Of a stretch of DNA of 22,087 nt, positions 14,721-20,931 are shown one piece after another; within the stretch, counting starts at the first letter, position 1, and every line of letters begins with the position of its first letter. Under the pieces are notes generated by a model, which saw nothing but the letters and a program-made list of their open reading frames with translations, made no database searches and was not told the DNA's origin. The DNA is from an uncultured Oscillospiraceae bacterium. GTDB taxonomy: Bacteria > Bacillota > Clostridia > Oscillospirales > Oscillospiraceae. The stretch covers positions 1 through 22,087 of the forward strand of contig CAJUQN010000043.1 in NCBI GenBank assembly GCA_910588625.1, read 5' to 3'. A program made the position numbers and the translations under genes.

Positions 14721-15182
14721 ATGGGCAAGCAATCGACCAAGCAGATCGCCTCCAACCGCAAGGCGTTCCACGACTACTTCATCGAGGACAAGTACGAGGC
14801 GGGTATCGAGCTGGCGGGCACGGAGGTCAAATCCATCCGCCTTGGGGCTGTCAACCTGCGGGACGCCTTCTGCGCGGTGAAGGACGGAGAGATGTTCCTG
14901 TACGGAATGCACGTCTCCCCCTATGAGAAGGGTAACATCTTCAACAAAGATCCACGGCGCACCCGGAAGCTGCTGCTCCACAGCCGGGAAATCCGCAAGC
15001 TCCAGGCCAAGGTGCAGCAGGACGGCTACGCGCTAATCCCGCTGTCACTGTATTTCTCTGGTCCCAAGGTGAAGGTGGAGCTGGCGCTGGCCAAGGGCAA
15101 AAAACTCTACGACAAGCGGGAGGCCGCCGCCCAGCGGGACGCCAAGCGCGAGATGGACCGGGCTTCACGGGGCCGCTATTGA
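14721..15182 (+). CDS. smpB: SsrA-binding protein SmpB
   Basis: Binds tmRNA and delivers it to stalled ribosomes in trans-translation. The length is 153 residues. Family features are visible: NRKAFHDYFIEDKYEAGIEL near the N-terminus, GTEVKSIRLGAVNLRDAF, KGNIFNKDPRRTRKLLLH, and the basic C-terminal tail KLYDKREAAAQRDAKREMDR that reads into the mRNA channel. The frame starts at 14703, but that ATG is only about 5 bases after the predicted transcript start. GGAAGGGG lies 8 bases before the ATG at 14721. It lies one gene upstream of ssrA, its RNA partner. Confidence 0.96.
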   Translation: MGKQSTKQIASNRKAFHDYFIEDKYEAGIELAGTEVKSIRLGAVNLRDAFCAVKDGEMFLYGMHVSPYEKGNIFNKDPRRTRKLLLHSREIRKLQAKVQQDGYALIPLSLYFSGPKVKVELALAKGKKLYDKREAAAQRDAKREMDRASRGRY

Positions 15183-15204
15183 ATTAAGAAAGGGATGGAT
15201 TGAA

Positions 15205-15723
15205 ATGAGCAATCCCATCGTCACCATTGAGATGGAAGACGGCGGCGTGATGAAGGCGGAGCTGTACCCCGACGTCGCGCCCAACACGGTAAACAACTTT
15301 ATCTCCCTGGTGCGGTCCGGGTTCTACGACGGGACCATTTTCCACCGGGTAATTCCCGGCTTCATGATCCAAGGCGGCGACCCCGATGGCACCGGCATGG
15401 GCGGCCCAGGGTACTCCATCAAGGGGGAGTTCAGCGGGAACGGGTTCCAGAACGATCTGCTCCACACCCGCGGCGTGCTGTCCATGGCCCGCACTATGGA
15501 CCCGGACTCCGCCGGGAGTCAGTTCTTTGTCATGGTGGATGACGCGCCCCACCTGGACGGCAACTACGCCGCTTTCGGCAAGGTCATTGAGGGCATGGAG
15601 ACAGCGGACGCCATCGTGTCCGTCAAGACGGACTACAGCGACCGGCCCAAGAAGGACCAGAAGATGAAAAAGGTGACCGTTGACGCCCAAGGCATGGAGT
15701 ATCCCGCGCCTGAGAAAATGTAA
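15205..15723 (+). CDS. Cyclophilin-type peptidylprolyl isomerase
   Basis: Cis-trans isomerase of peptidyl-proline bonds. It is 172 residues with no signal peptide, so cytoplasmic. The cyclophilin active-site landmarks are present: FHRVIPGFMIQGGDP, GTGMGGPGYSIKGEF, LSMARTMDPDSAGSQFFVM and a HLDGNYAAFGKVIEGM end. As in many bacterial members, His takes the place of the eukaryotic cyclosporin-binding Trp. It starts 22 bases after smpB with a weak AAAGG site. No terminator with a T-run follows; a GC hairpin (15754-15772) and then tmRNA come next. Confidence 0.94.
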   Translation: MSNPIVTIEMEDGGVMKAELYPDVAPNTVNNFISLVRSGFYDGTIFHRVIPGFMIQGGDPDGTGMGGPGYSIKGEFSGNGFQNDLLHTRGVLSMARTMDPDSAGSQFFVMVDDAPHLDGNYAAFGKVIEGMETADAIVSVKTDYSDRPKKDQKMKKVTVDAQGMEYPAPEKM

Positions 15724-15753
15724 CACAGCAACCCCGGCGGTTTACGCTGTCTC

Positions 15754-15772
15754 GGAGGCTTTTCCGGCCTCC
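15754..15772 (+). other. Short hairpin between cyclophilin gene and ssrA
   Basis: GGAGGC (15754-15759) pairs with GCCTCC (15767-15772) around a 7-base loop, just before the mature tmRNA 5' end. There is no T-run, so it is more likely part of a precursor tmRNA leader than a terminator. A weak promoter-like pair (GTAACA, 17 bases, TACGCT at 15743-15748) could start such a precursor. Confidence 0.35.
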
Positions 15773-15777
15773 TCGAC

Positions 15778-16124
15778 GGGGGCGTACTGGTTTCGACGGG
15801 GGTGCTGAAGCAGGAATAGCGAGCGGATGCGCCTAACATCCTTAAAATGGGCAACTTATAAATTAAAGAACAACGATAACGTAGTTCTCGCCGCGGCTTA
15901 ACGCGGCCGTCCCACCTGGAAGGACCACGAACCGGGTTGGGGCGTCATCTGAGTGGTGCCCGTGCGTACGGAAAGAGTTGACCGTGCCATGAATCATGAC
16001 TCTACCAAGCTCAGCAGTGTGGCGACCCACGGCTGAGTGAGGGAATGCAAAAGATCGCCTGCGCTCGGAGAGGTTCCTGTGGATGTGCTTTCGGACAGGG
16101 GTTCGACTCCCCTCGCCTCCACCA
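15778..16124 (+). ncRNA. ssrA: Transfer-messenger RNA (tmRNA)
   Basis: Rescues stalled ribosomes by adding a degradation tag, working with SmpB. The 5' end GGGGGCG (15778-15784) pairs with CGCCTCC (16114-16120) as a 7-bp acceptor stem, followed by an encoded ACCA (16121-16124). TACTGGTTTCGACG after the 5' end and GGTTCGACTCC before the 3' end are the D-loop-like and T-loop landmarks. The tag frame ends in TAA at 15899-15901. Reading back to a GCA resume codon at 15851 gives ATYKLKNNDNVVLAAA. The Ala-rich end NVVLAAA is typical; the exact resume codon is inferred. The pseudoknots were not traced. The 3' end is also the integration target of the following island. Confidence 0.96.
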
Positions 16125-16125
16125 C
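16100..16125 (+). other. Probable attachment site (attL) in the ssrA 3' end
   Basis: The T-arm and acceptor end of ssrA is immediately followed by a drop in GC content, a tyrosine recombinase gene in the same direction and phage-type genes. Tyrosine recombinases often use the ssrA 3' end as attB and restore it on insertion. The crossover core should lie in this stretch and be repeated at the other end of the island, which is not in the window, so exact limits are not known. Confidence 0.6.
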
Positions 16126-16126
16126 T

Positions 16127-16173
16127 AAAAATGGTTTGAAATCATCCGATTTCAAACCATTTTTTGATTTTTT
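16127..16173 (+). terminator. Intrinsic terminator after ssrA
   Basis: A perfect 15-bp stem AAATGGTTTGAAATC (16129-16143) with GATTTCAAACCATTT (16148-16162), a 4-base loop, then a long T-rich run (TTTTTTGATTTTTT). The A-run before the stem could let it act on both strands. It lies just past the probable crossover point, so it was probably brought in by the island. Confidence 0.88.
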
Positions 16174-16200
16174 AGAACTTATTTTGAAGAAACGGAAGCA

Positions 16201-16221
16201 TGGTAGATAATGTGGTAGATA
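16201..16221. repeat. Tandem TGGTAGATA repeats next to attL (possible integrase arm sites)
   Basis: TGGTAGATA occurs at 16201-16209 and again at 16213-16221, a 12-base period. Short direct repeats flanking the crossover site, close to the integrase gene, are typical of arm-type binding sites of tyrosine recombinases. The function is inferred from position. Confidence 0.4.
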
Positions 16222-16340
16222 TAGAAAACAACTCTTAGCGTGAGCTACAAAGGAGGTCAGAAAAATAATTTTGGAAAAGTGTAAGTAGTTCTTGCAATTG
16301 TTTCAGTGCCTATGCTATCGTAAAGAAGGGAAGGTTCTAC

Positions 16341-17691
16341 ATGGGACGTAAGGCAGTTGAGCGAAACATTTCGTACGATGATGTGAGAAAAAGATACTAC
16401 GTGAATTTTGACTTTGGGCTTGACCCAGAAACTGGAAAACAGATAAAGAAAACAAAGACTTTTGATAGAATCACACTAGCCCGAGCAGCATTGCGCCAGC
16501 ATGAAGCTGCTCGAGATGCTGGGCAGATAGTGATGCCTAAAGAAATCACGGTAGCTGAATGGCTGAAAGGCTGGATGGATAACGTAATCAAGCTGAGTCG
16601 GCAGGTTACAACGGTCTATGCCTACCAGAGGATGATTGACAACCATATCAACCCAGCTTTAGGGAGTATTCCTCTTCAAAAATTGACCCCGGCACAGATA
16701 CAGAGATACTACGCTGATAAAATCAGGGAAGGAAGCATTTCATCCAACACGGTGAGAAAGCACCACGATCTAATGAACTCAGCTTTCAAGATGGCTGTGA
16801 AACAAGGGATACTGCTTTCAAATCCAGCCTCGAAAGTTGAACCGCCTGTGATAAAGAGACCGGAGATCCATTACTACAGCTTAGAACAGCTTCAAACCTT
16901 GCTCCAAATTTCAGAAGGCACTCGTCTTGAAGTTTTGATTAAGCTGGCTGGGTTGTTAGGGCTTCGGAGAGAAGAAATTATGGGGTTGACTGAGAGGGCA
17001 GACAAAGTTGTGTAAACGCTAAAAAGCAACAACAACTGACAATGTCATTTTCTCCCAGAAATAGATGAAATATCGAGAAAAGGTCGCTCATATTTCATCT
17101 ATTTCTGTAGAGCACTTGTGATTAAGAGGTTATTGAGTCAGTTGTTGTTGCTTCGGCTGTACACAAACTTTTACGCCGAACCGGTTGACGTGGGAACACG
17201 TTGATTTTGAGCAGAAAGTTATCAAAATTACAGAGGCTAGAACCATGGCGGGGAAAGATGTTATTGTGAAAGACCCAAAGACCTCTACTTCGGTCCGCAC
17301 GCTGTATATGCCTTCCGGCATTGAAGATGTCCTTCATCGTGAACGAGAGAAGCAGCTATTCTATAAGCAAAAGTTAGGAGAGGGTTATCAGGATAACGGA
17401 TATGTGTTCACCCATGAAGATGGTCGCCCGGTCCGTCCAAATTATGCTTCGGAGTTGTTTACCAAGTTCATCAAGGACAACGGACTTCCACCTTTGACTC
17501 TTCATGGACTGAGGCACAGCTTTGCTAGTATTGCCAGTTCCAAAGGAATTCCGATGTTTGATATTGGGAAAGCACTAGGACATAGTTCCCCAGCAACAAC
17601 CAGTAAAATTTATACACATCTCCTAGATGTCAACCATGCAGAAATGTTACATCGAATGTGGAACGAAGATAAAGATCCCCCGGTGGACTAG
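16341..17691 (+). pseudogene. Tyrosine recombinase (phage-type integrase), interrupted by a MITE-like insertion
   Basis: Site-specific recombinase, presumably the integrase that placed the island in ssrA. The first part (16341-16990) encodes an N-terminal arm-binding region, a SAM-like core-binding domain and the first catalytic Arg (R209 in GLLGLRREEIMGLT). A 192-base insertion then brings a stop at 17013-17015. The second part resumes at 17190 with TWEHVDFEQK and carries HGLRHSF (His-x-x-Arg), LGHSS and the catalytic Tyr in KIYTHL; it ends at 17691. Removing the insertion plus one copy of the 7-base repeat rejoins the frame exactly, giving 383 residues, the usual size. As it stands the product would lack the HxxR and Tyr residues and be inactive, unless the insertion excises. 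Confidence 0.92.
16991..17182. mobile_element. 192-bp MITE-like element in the integrase gene
   Basis: A short non-coding insertion flanked by direct repeats GGTTGAC (16984-16990 and 17183-17189). Its ends are imperfect inverted repeats: the left end has GACAAAGTTGTGTAAACGC, and the right end read backwards has GTAAAAGTTTGTGTACAGC; both lead into a perfect 14-base arm GCAACAACAACTGA (17026-17039, complement at 17138-17151). A 17-bp inner palindrome pairs 17057-17073 with 17090-17106. The TTGTGTAAA-type end resembles IS256-family termini, whose duplications are usually 8-9 bp. There is no transposase, so it would need one in trans. Confidence 0.8.
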
Positions 17692-17702
17692 TCCACCGGG
17701 GG
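17677..17702. other. Hairpin between convergent integrase and excisionase genes
   Basis: CCCCCGGTGGAC (17677-17688) pairs perfectly with GTCCACCGGGGG (17691-17702), a 12-bp stem with a 2-base loop that includes the integrase stop codon. No T-run follows on the plus strand; on the minus strand ATCTTTATCTT follows. It may act as a weak terminator for the helicase-excisionase operon or shield convergent transcripts. Confidence 0.5.
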
Positions 17703-17708
17703 GATAGA

Positions 17709-17897
17709 TCAGGTACAGGTGATGGTTTGAATGTCGAGGTATTTTTCAACAGCAGACCGAGGAATACGATACTGCCTCCCAACTCGAACGCTGAAAATTG
17801 TACCATCTTTGACCAACTCGTAGGCAGCATTGATTCCGATTCTCAAGAATTTGGACAGTTCTTTGACGGTCAAGGTGGCTGGCAATGAATCAAACAT
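17709..17897 (-). CDS. Excisionase-family helix-turn-helix protein
   Basis: A 62-residue MerR-like/excisionase HTH (HTH_17 type). The pattern TLTVKELSKFLRIGINAAYELVKDGTI followed by a wing VGRQYRIPRSAVEKYL is that of recombination directionality factors and small DNA-binding proteins. It would bind the att region and bias the integrase towards excision, or act as a regulator. GGAGGG lies 7 bases before the ATG. It starts 15 bases after the helicase gene on the same strand and is probably co-transcribed with it. It is convergent to the broken integrase gene, so as an excisionase it currently has no working local partner. Confidence 0.82.
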   Translation of the reverse strand: MFDSLPATLTVKELSKFLRIGINAAYELVKDGTIFSVRVGRQYRIPRSAVEKYLDIQTITCT

Positions 17898-17912
17898 GAT
17901 GGTGCCCTCCTT

Positions 17913-19604
17913 TTACTCAGTGAAAGATTTTATTGTGATTCCCGAGAAACCTCGTTCTGGGTTTTGTCCATAGCCTTTTACACGTTTTCGATTTCTAGAA
18001 ATTTGATACATCGAGGATAAGATGTTGAAAATCGCATCAGAGAAAGGCCGCATCCCTCCAGGCCAAGAGATGCCAGCATGGGTGCAGAAAGCATCATAAA
18101 GCTCAGAGGTAGAAGTGAACCCATCCTCTTTGGGGATACAAAGTTGATGACAGAAATTGTACAAGGTGCTGGTTAAGTCATTTGATTTCATATCCTGGTT
18201 CCCTGAAACACTCTCGTTAAGTTCAAAATTTCCAAAAAATTCATAATTGGCCTGTTGAAGTCTGGCGTATGCTTGGATGGCCTGATATATAATGGCGTCT
18301 CGTTCTGTTAAGATTTTGGCTTTAAGGGTGTGATCCTGTTGTTTTTTTCCAACTGAATTGTGGAAGGGGATCACTACAGCCCGATTGAGAAAAGCAGGAT
18401 CGGGATCACGAGTGAGCAGAGGGAAGTTTGTAGCCAAGACAAAGGTAGCAGAGCACCTAAACTTGATTCGAGGTTGGTATTTTACATCAGCGGTCATAGG
18501 GTCTCCACCCGTGAGGTTCTTGAACGTGCTAACAGATTTGGAATCTAAGGTTCCGGATGGCATGTCGAGAGCTAGGCAGAGCTGCTTCCCAACTAACTCT
18601 GCTGGGCCAAAACGTTCCCCCATGGTGTTGATGTCAAGTGAAGTCACCAACTCCGAGTCTACTAGAGAGGCGATAACATCGCCCAGTAAGCTCTTTCCAC
18701 TATCTGGAACCCCCTGGAAAAGTATGAAACATTTCCCATTGTTGTCAGGGACAATGGCATAGCCTATGGCTTGCCAGATACGTTCAGTCAGGGCAGGATT
18801 GCCACTGGTCACGTCGTTCAAAAATTTGTTGAAAATAGGGCAGTTAAGAGCTGATCCCTGGCTGTAGCTACCATTAAGTTTCACAGTCACAAACGGAATG
18901 GAAGAAAACGGCTGTAATGTAAGGGTGCTCAGGTCGAGTAGACCATCGTCAAGGGCTACCATAGGTACAGTTCCAGTATCGAGAATGCAAATTTCTGGTT
19001 CAGCCTGGATGACTTTGTAAACCTTCTCGATGATGGAGGCATCACCCACAGCGTGAACATAAGCCCGACACTTGCCCATAATGAGTCTGTTCATTACAGA
19101 GGGACTGACAAACCGATAGAACTGTCCATTGAAAGCATACAGGGCATTACCTACCATCCGAAGAGGTTGAACAGCCATGAGTTCCATGGCAACATCATAC
19201 GCCCGAGGTTGGTTGGTCCGACTTTTGGCGGGCTGTTTATCATCGGGAGAAGTACTGGGACTGGGTTTAGAAAGTGATGTGGAAGATGATAGGGGGGGCG
19301 TTACTAAAGAAGGGCGTGGTGTGGAACTTGCTGGACTTTGGGACACAGGAAGTTCAAGCCTACTATCAGCAGAGGGGTTGATGATGGGCTTTGGGCTGAC
19401 AGGTTCTTCTGGCTGGCAAAACGAGGGAACATAATCCTCATCCTCAACTTTTTCAGCGGACTTGTCAGCGTAGAACGTCATGGGAACGATTAGTTCCTTG
19501 CTTGATTCAGGTGCGTCGGCGGAAGATTGGGGTTGGTTAAGCCCTCCTGAGTCTTGGGCATTGGTGTATCGATCGTCGTTGAAGTGCATGGGATAAACGT
19601 TCAT
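17913..19604 (-). CDS. Superfamily 3 helicase, phage/plasmid D5- or P4-primase C-terminal type
   Basis: A 563-residue replication-type protein. Residues 1-135 are low-complexity, rich in Ser, Pro, Asp and Glu. Residues about 135-250 resemble a D5-N like region. The helicase core has Walker A GVPDSGKS (298-305), a Walker B-like LCLALDM (342-348), a sensor ATN (391-393) and an arginine finger candidate R408 in FLNRAVVIPF. No primase active-site motif is visible at the N-terminus, so primase activity is not supported. It likely unwinds an island replication origin. The frame is open to 19640, but AAAGGAG lies 8 bases before the ATG at 19602-19604. A promoter (19636-19664) precedes it; the excisionase gene follows after 15 bases. 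Confidence 0.87.
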   Translation of the reverse strand: MNVYPMHFNDDRYTNAQDSGGLNQPQSSADAPESSKELIVPMTFYADKSAEKVEDEDYVPSFCQPEEPVSPKPIINPSADSRLELPVSQSPASSTPRPSLVTPPLSSSTSLSKPSPSTSPDDKQPAKSRTNQPRAYDVAMELMAVQPLRMVGNALYAFNGQFYRFVSPSVMNRLIMGKCRAYVHAVGDASIIEKVYKVIQAEPEICILDTGTVPMVALDDGLLDLSTLTLQPFSSIPFVTVKLNGSYSQGSALNCPIFNKFLNDVTSGNPALTERIWQAIGYAIVPDNNGKCFILFQGVPDSGKSLLGDVIASLVDSELVTSLDINTMGERFGPAELVGKQLCLALDMPSGTLDSKSVSTFKNLTGGDPMTADVKYQPRIKFRCSATFVLATNFPLLTRDPDPAFLNRAVVIPFHNSVGKKQQDHTLKAKILTERDAIIYQAIQAYARLQQANYEFFGNFELNESVSGNQDMKSNDLTSTLYNFCHQLCIPKEDGFTSTSELYDAFCTHAGISWPGGMRPFSDAIFNILSSMYQISRNRKRVKGYGQNPERGFSGITIKSFTE

Positions 19605-19635
19605 GGTGTTAGCTCCTTTCATATTGATTGAAGCC

Positions 19636-19664
19636 AGCATAACACCGAAAAAAGGTCCTGTCCA
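19636..19664 (-). promoter_or_regulatory. Promoter of the helicase-excisionase operon
   Basis: The minus strand shows a -35 box TGGACA (19659-19664), 17 bases, then a -10 box TATGCT (19636-19641) preceded by TG one base upstream (extended -10). Start near 19629, leaving about 25 bases before the ATG. The AGTTAA half-sites begin 14 bases upstream of the -35 box. Confidence 0.6.
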
Positions 19665-19677
19665 TTGGCAAAACAGC

Positions 19678-19727
19678 GATTAACTCATGAAAATACGACA
19701 TTTTGGGTCAGTTAAAGCGAGTTAATC
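19678..19727. promoter_or_regulatory. AGTTAA half-site cluster, probable operator of the XRE regulator
   Basis: A perfect 9-base inverted repeat GATTAACTC (19678-19686) and GAGTTAATC (19719-19727) flanks the centre of the divergent intergenic region. A further AGTTAA at 19710-19715 lies in direct repeat exactly 10 bases before the one at 19720-19725, one helical turn. This is the arrangement expected for a repressor that binds cooperatively. No clear promoter for the plus-strand regulator was found. Confidence 0.5.
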
Positions 19728-19755
19728 CAAATTTTTGATGTTGGAGGTTAGACAT

Positions 19756-20379
19756 ATGAAACATCGTATAACCGATAAGGAAATGGGTGAAAGGAGAGTT
19801 GCTGAGGCAATTGAAAAGCACAAGTTTGAATTTGAAAAAAAGAAACAGCTCTGTCCGTATAGTACTGCGTATGAACAAGCATACTCACCGATTGAATTTG
19901 GAAAAAAGGTTTCCAGCCGTAGAAATGATTTAGATATGAGCCAAAAGTACTGTGCAAAAGAATCTGGTATGACAAGTCCAATGCTATCAAGAATTGAAAG
20001 CGGAGGGCTTAAAGGAGTGATAAAGCAAGACTCGCTGTATCTTCTCTGTGTTACTTTGGATTGCACACCAGATTACTTGCTGGGTATTACCGAGTCTCCA
20101 GAGCTGTGGGTTCATACAAACGAAGACGGTTCCCAAACTGAGGTCAAATCTCCATTTGCATATAGAGAAGCTCCCGTTAGGAAACTGACATCGAAGCTAA
20201 TGTGGAATGTAGTAGATGAAGCAATTCGAAAAACCTATATAGACCGTCCTGATGATGTGTTATCGCTTATAGCTGTACTGGAAAGTCAGAATCCGAAATT
20301 ATTAAAAGAATTTTATAATGAAGTTCATAGTCTTTGTGACAGGTACGATCTTTGCGTTCGTCAATTTGACGGTAGGTAG
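19756..20379 (+). CDS. XRE-family helix-turn-helix transcriptional regulator
   Basis: A 207-residue protein with a lambda-repressor-like HTH at about residues 46-112: IEFGKKVSSRRNDLDMSQKYCAKESGMTSPMLSRIESG, then LYLLCVTLDCTPDYLLGI. The C-terminal 95 residues (helical, no recognised domain) could serve dimerisation or sensing. No ImmA/LexA-type peptidase motif is seen. The ATG at 19756 has GGAGG 8 bases upstream; an upstream TTG/ATG at 19735-19738 would precede that site and is rejected. It is divergent from the helicase operon and probably represses it through the intergenic half-sites, like a satellite or phage master repressor. Confidence 0.85.
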   Translation: MKHRITDKEMGERRVAEAIEKHKFEFEKKKQLCPYSTAYEQAYSPIEFGKKVSSRRNDLDMSQKYCAKESGMTSPMLSRIESGGLKGVIKQDSLYLLCVTLDCTPDYLLGITESPELWVHTNEDGSQTEVKSPFAYREAPVRKLTSKLMWNVVDEAIRKTYIDRPDDVLSLIAVLESQNPKLLKEFYNEVHSLCDRYDLCVRQFDGR

Positions 20380-20387
20380 CTGGGTGT

Positions 20388-20403
20388 ACCAGTTAATTCT
20401 GGT
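20388..20403. repeat. Small palindrome just after the regulator gene
   Basis: ACCAG (20388-20392) and CTGGT (20399-20403) flank TTAATT and overlap an AGTTAA sequence like those in the divergent operator region. It starts 8 bases after the regulator stop codon. No function is evident. Confidence 0.3.
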
Positions 20404-20438
20404 TAAAATTCCAATTCCTATATAAGGTTGCGATATCC

Positions 20439-20556
20439 GTACCACTGTGCCTGTACCTTTACCTTTCTTTTTTAGGGGAAAAATCAAAAATAAGAAGATA
20501 AGTAGAGCAAAGAGTGAGTAAAGAAAAATTAGCTTGTGGCACAGGCACAAAGGTAC
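20439..20556. repeat. Imperfect 19-base inverted repeat with 80-base spacer
   Basis: The sequence at 20439-20457 (GTACC, 3 bases, GTGCCTGT, ACC) is matched in reverse complement at 20538-20556 with three or four mismatches. The 80 bases between are purine-rich on the plus strand and hold no credible gene. It could be a remnant of a small element or a protein-binding region. Confidence 0.45.
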
Positions 20557-20590
20557 ACTATTATAGATTCATACATTGAGAAGGGGGATT

Positions 20591-20653
20591 CCAAAGGGGG
20601 AGCAAGACCTCGCCGCGCTATGAAAGGCGAGGTCAGCATAGTTCCCCCTTTGG
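20591..20653. other. Stem-loop 1 upstream of the amidoligase gene
   Basis: Outer arms CCAAAGGGGGA (20591-20601) and TCCCCCTTTGG (20643-20653) are perfectly complementary over 11 bp. An inner 9-bp stem GACCTCGCC (20606-20614) pairs with GGCGAGGTC (20626-20634) around an 11-base loop. It is GC-rich in an AT-rich island, has no T-run and no credible coding. A structured RNA, an origin or a transfer site are all possible. Confidence 0.6.
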
Positions 20654-20671
20654 GCAAAGGTAGCTGATAAA

Positions 20672-20730
20672 ATAAGGAGGGGAGAAGTGGGGGGCATCAA
20701 ACCAGAGCCAGCCACTTCTCCCCTCCTTAT
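20672..20730. other. Stem-loop 2 upstream of the amidoligase gene
   Basis: A perfect 19-bp stem: ATAAGGAGGGGAGAAGTGG (20672-20690) with its exact complement at 20712-20730, loop of 21 bases. The left arm contains AAGGAGG, the right arm CCTCCTT. It begins 18 bases after stem-loop 1. There is no T-run, so it is not a standard terminator. Confidence 0.65.
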
Positions 20731-20745
20731 GATCCTCCCCTCAGC

Positions 20746-20761
20746 TTGATAAGGTTATCAA
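20746..20761. promoter_or_regulatory. TTGATAA/TTATCAA palindrome, possible operator
   Basis: A perfect 7-base inverted repeat with a 2-base centre, upstream of an AT-rich stretch holding TATATT and TATAAA (20787-20799) that could be a -10 region. No good -35 box at the right distance was found. It may be a binding site for an island regulator controlling the amidoligase operon. Confidence 0.35.
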
Positions 20762-20796
20762 TTCGTAGACTCCTGATTTTGAATGATATATTATAT

Positions 20797-20838
20797 AAAT
20801 GAGGCCTCCTGGTTCAAACCAGGAGGCTATCTTCATTT
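20797..20838 (+). promoter_or_regulatory. Leader hairpin next to the micro-ORF ribosome binding site
   Basis: GCCTCCTGG (20804-20812) pairs with CCAGGAGGC (20819-20827) around a 6-base loop; outer bases AAATGA (20797-20802) and TCATTT (20833-20838) can extend the stem. The real ribosome binding site CAGGAGG (20839-20845) follows directly and is itself complementary to the CCTCCTG of the left arm. Two alternative pairings are therefore possible, which could control translation. Confidence 0.5.
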
Positions 20839-20853
20839 CAGGAGGTCACAACC

Positions 20854-20931
20854 ATGTTAGACCCTAGAACGATCCTTATTCTACTCGGCATCGCCCTTGA
20901 AATCGCTAAGGAGGTCATTGATGATGAATGA
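20854..20931 (+). CDS. 25-residue micro-ORF overlapping the amidoligase start
   Basis: An ATG with GGAGG 8 bases upstream opens a 25-codon frame ending in TGA at 20929-20931. The peptide starts MLDPRTILIL, has a hydrophobic stretch ILILLGIALEIA and ends in an acidic EVIDDE. Its last codons contain the amidoligase ribosome binding site and overlap its ATG, so translation should be coupled. It could be a leader peptide only, a small membrane-associated peptide, or a substrate of the downstream enzyme. I do not recognise a family. Confidence 0.55.
   Translation: MLDPRTILILLGIALEIAKEVIDDE

Noticed and set aside
17913..19604. Calling the helicase a primase-helicase
   Set aside because: The N-terminal 135 residues are low-complexity and show no zinc or TOPRIM/AEP active-site motif; only the SF3 helicase core is supported.
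20302..20550. 82-codon minus-strand frame with a hydrophobic N-terminus
   Set aside because: It starts with TTG without a good ribosome binding site and overlaps the 3' end of the XRE regulator gene; the hydrophobic part comes from an A/T-rich stretch.
20530..20640. About 36-codon minus-strand ORF beginning MLTSPF, with AAGGGGG upstream
   Set aside because: Its start and ribosome binding site are made by the arms of stem-loop 1, the spacing is short, and the peptide shows no pattern.
20591..20730. Stem-loops 1 and 2 as a CRISPR array or as intrinsic terminators
   Set aside because: The two hairpins differ in sequence, with no repeat-spacer periodicity, and neither is followed by a T-run on either strand.
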